In this document: positions 6,006 through 6,831 of the stretch, piece after piece
Layout of the letters: each line of letters opens with the position of its first letter
Position numbering within the stretch: position 1 is the first letter of the stretch
Program-made: the position numbers and the translations under genes
Origin: an uncultured Ruminococcus sp.
GTDB taxonomy: Bacteria > Bacillota > Clostridia > Oscillospirales > CAG-272
Direction of reading: 5' to 3'
Assembly (NCBI GenBank): GCA_902797495.1
Contig: CADBTH010000157.1
Coordinates: 1 to 6,831, forward strand
Length of the DNA: 6,831 bases
The notes under the pieces: generated by a model
The model's database searches: none
Seen by the model: only the letters and a program-made list of their open reading frames with translations
Told to the model about the DNA's origin: nothing

Positions 6006-6831
6006 TTATTTATTGTTCATATTGTTGATGAGCTTGTCGTTGAATTCCTTCGCCGTGTTGTAGCCCATTTTCTTCTGCCTGTAGTTCATCGCGGCGATCT
6101 CGATAATGACCGCGAGGTTACGGCCGGGCTGTACCGGTATCGTGACGGTCGGCACCTGATTCCCCATGACGTCGGAGAACTTTTCCTCGATGCCCCACCT
6201 GTCGTACATCTTGCCGTTTTCCCACGGCTCGAGCTCGATTATCAGGTCTATCTTCTCCGTGTCCTTGACGGAGCCCATGCCGAAGAGCCGCCTCACGTCG
6301 ACGATGCCGATGCCGCGAAGCTCCATGTAGTGGCGTATGATCGGAGGCGCCGCGCCGACGAGCGTCTTGTCCGACACCTTCTTTATCTCCACCGCGTCGT
6401 CCGCGACCAGTCTGTGTCCGCGCTTTATAAGCTCTATCGCCGTCTCGCTCTTGCCGATGCCGCTGTCGCCGAGGATGAGCACGCCCTCGCCGTAGACTTC
6501 GACGAGCACGCCGTGGCGCGTGATGCGCGGAGCGAGGCTGAGGTTCAGAAAAGCTATTATCGCCGCCGCGAAAGCGGAGGTGGAGCGGTCTGTCGACAAA
6601 AGCGGGACGCCGTACTTTTTCGCCTCGACGTACGCCACGTCGTGGACTCTGTTAGAGTGCGTATAGATGACGGCGGCGGGCTTCGTCGCAAAGAACGCCT
6701 CGAGCCGTTTTGCGGTCTCGTCCTCGCCGAGTCCGTCCAGATATTCGCACTCCGTGTTGCCGATTATCTGGATCCTCTCCGGCTCAAAGCAGTTGTAGAA
6801 GCCCATCAGCGGAAAGGCGGGCCTCGTTATC
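6006..6831 (-). CDS. hprK: HPr kinase/phosphorylase, N-terminally truncated by the window
   Basis: HprK phosphorylates and dephosphorylates HPr on Ser46, which controls CcpA-dependent carbon catabolite repression and PTS activity in Firmicutes. The visible 274 residues lack only the first part of the N-terminal domain; the frame is open to the right edge. An in-frame ATG at 6804-6806 is internal, because Arg-Pro-Ala-Phe-Pro-Leu precedes it as in full-length homologues. Counting from that Met, the sequence shows Phe-Glu-Pro-Glu-Arg-Ile-Gln-Ile-Ile-Gly (7-16), His98-Gly-Val-Leu-Val-Glu-Val-Tyr-Gly, and the Walker A loop Gly113-Asp-Ser-Gly-Ile-Gly-Lys-Ser-Glu-Thr. These are followed by His131-Arg-Leu-Val-Ala-Asp-Asp, the signature Arg164-Gly-Ile-Gly-Ile, Phe-Gly-Met-Gly-Ser-Val, and Pro-Val-Gln-Pro-Gly-Arg-Asn-Leu-Ala. 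All core motifs are intact, so the enzyme should be functional. The next gene is the GH94-like phosphorylase, 14 bp downstream. Confidence 0.96.
   Translation of the reverse strand, partial: ITRPAFPLMGFYNCFEPERIQIIGNTECEYLDGLGEDETAKRLEAFFATKPAAVIYTHSNRVHDVAYVEAKKYGVPLLSTDRSTSAFAAAIIAFLNLSLAPRITRHGVLVEVYGEGVLILGDSGIGKSETAIELIKRGHRLVADDAVEIKKVSDKTLVGAAPPIIRHYMELRGIGIVDVRRLFGMGSVKDTEKIDLIIELEPWENGKMYDRWGIEEKFSDVMGNQVPTVTIPVQPGRNLAVIIEIAAMNYRQKKMGYNTAKEFNDKLINNMNNK

Overview
The window looks like a chromosomal segment from a Clostridia-type Firmicute, possibly Ruminococcaceae/Oscillospirales-like. The evidence is an HPr kinase/phosphorylase, a DUF1858 CxxC protein, a Clostridia-style HIT protein and strong GGAGG ribosome sites. 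Hand-counted lines of murA are about 62-67% G+C, so this is a moderately GC-rich member of the group. The placement is inferred from gene families and composition, not from a marker gene.

Layout from left to right. The 3' end of a plus-strand HIT-family gene (1-89) converges on a minus-strand DUF1858 gene (140-346) across a shared bidirectional terminator (107-134). Reading on the minus strand from the right edge, the first transcription unit is a 5'-truncated hprK (6006-6831), a GH94-type sugar phosphorylase-like gene (3466-5991) and a DUF3810 membrane zinc-peptidase-like gene (2354-3466). These are separated by 14 bp and by a 1-nt TGATG overlap. After 167 bp with an extended -10 promoter comes murA (906-2186). 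It is followed 2 nt later by a DUF559 endonuclease-fold gene (523-903), then an elaborate nested palindrome (386-521), then the DUF1858 gene.

The first unit joins a central carbon-catabolite regulator (HPr Ser kinase/phosphorylase) to a cytosolic glycoside phosphorylase of unknown substrate and a membrane peptidase with a probable extracytoplasmic catalytic domain. The second unit begins peptidoglycan precursor synthesis (MurA). It appears to have received an insertion: the DUF559 gene is about 42% G+C, uses ATA/AGA codons and runs straight into the palindrome.

The most unusual item is this DUF559-plus-palindrome module. The palindrome contains three pairs of sub-hairpins arranged symmetrically about position 457. 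Left and right copies of each sub-hairpin differ in sequence but keep perfect self-pairing through compensatory changes. That points to selection on folded DNA or RNA, and to a possible mobile palindromic element with a linked nuclease. The mobility idea is inference; the structure is read directly from the bases. All protein-coding space is otherwise accounted for, and no tRNA, rRNA, CRISPR array or IS transposase was seen.
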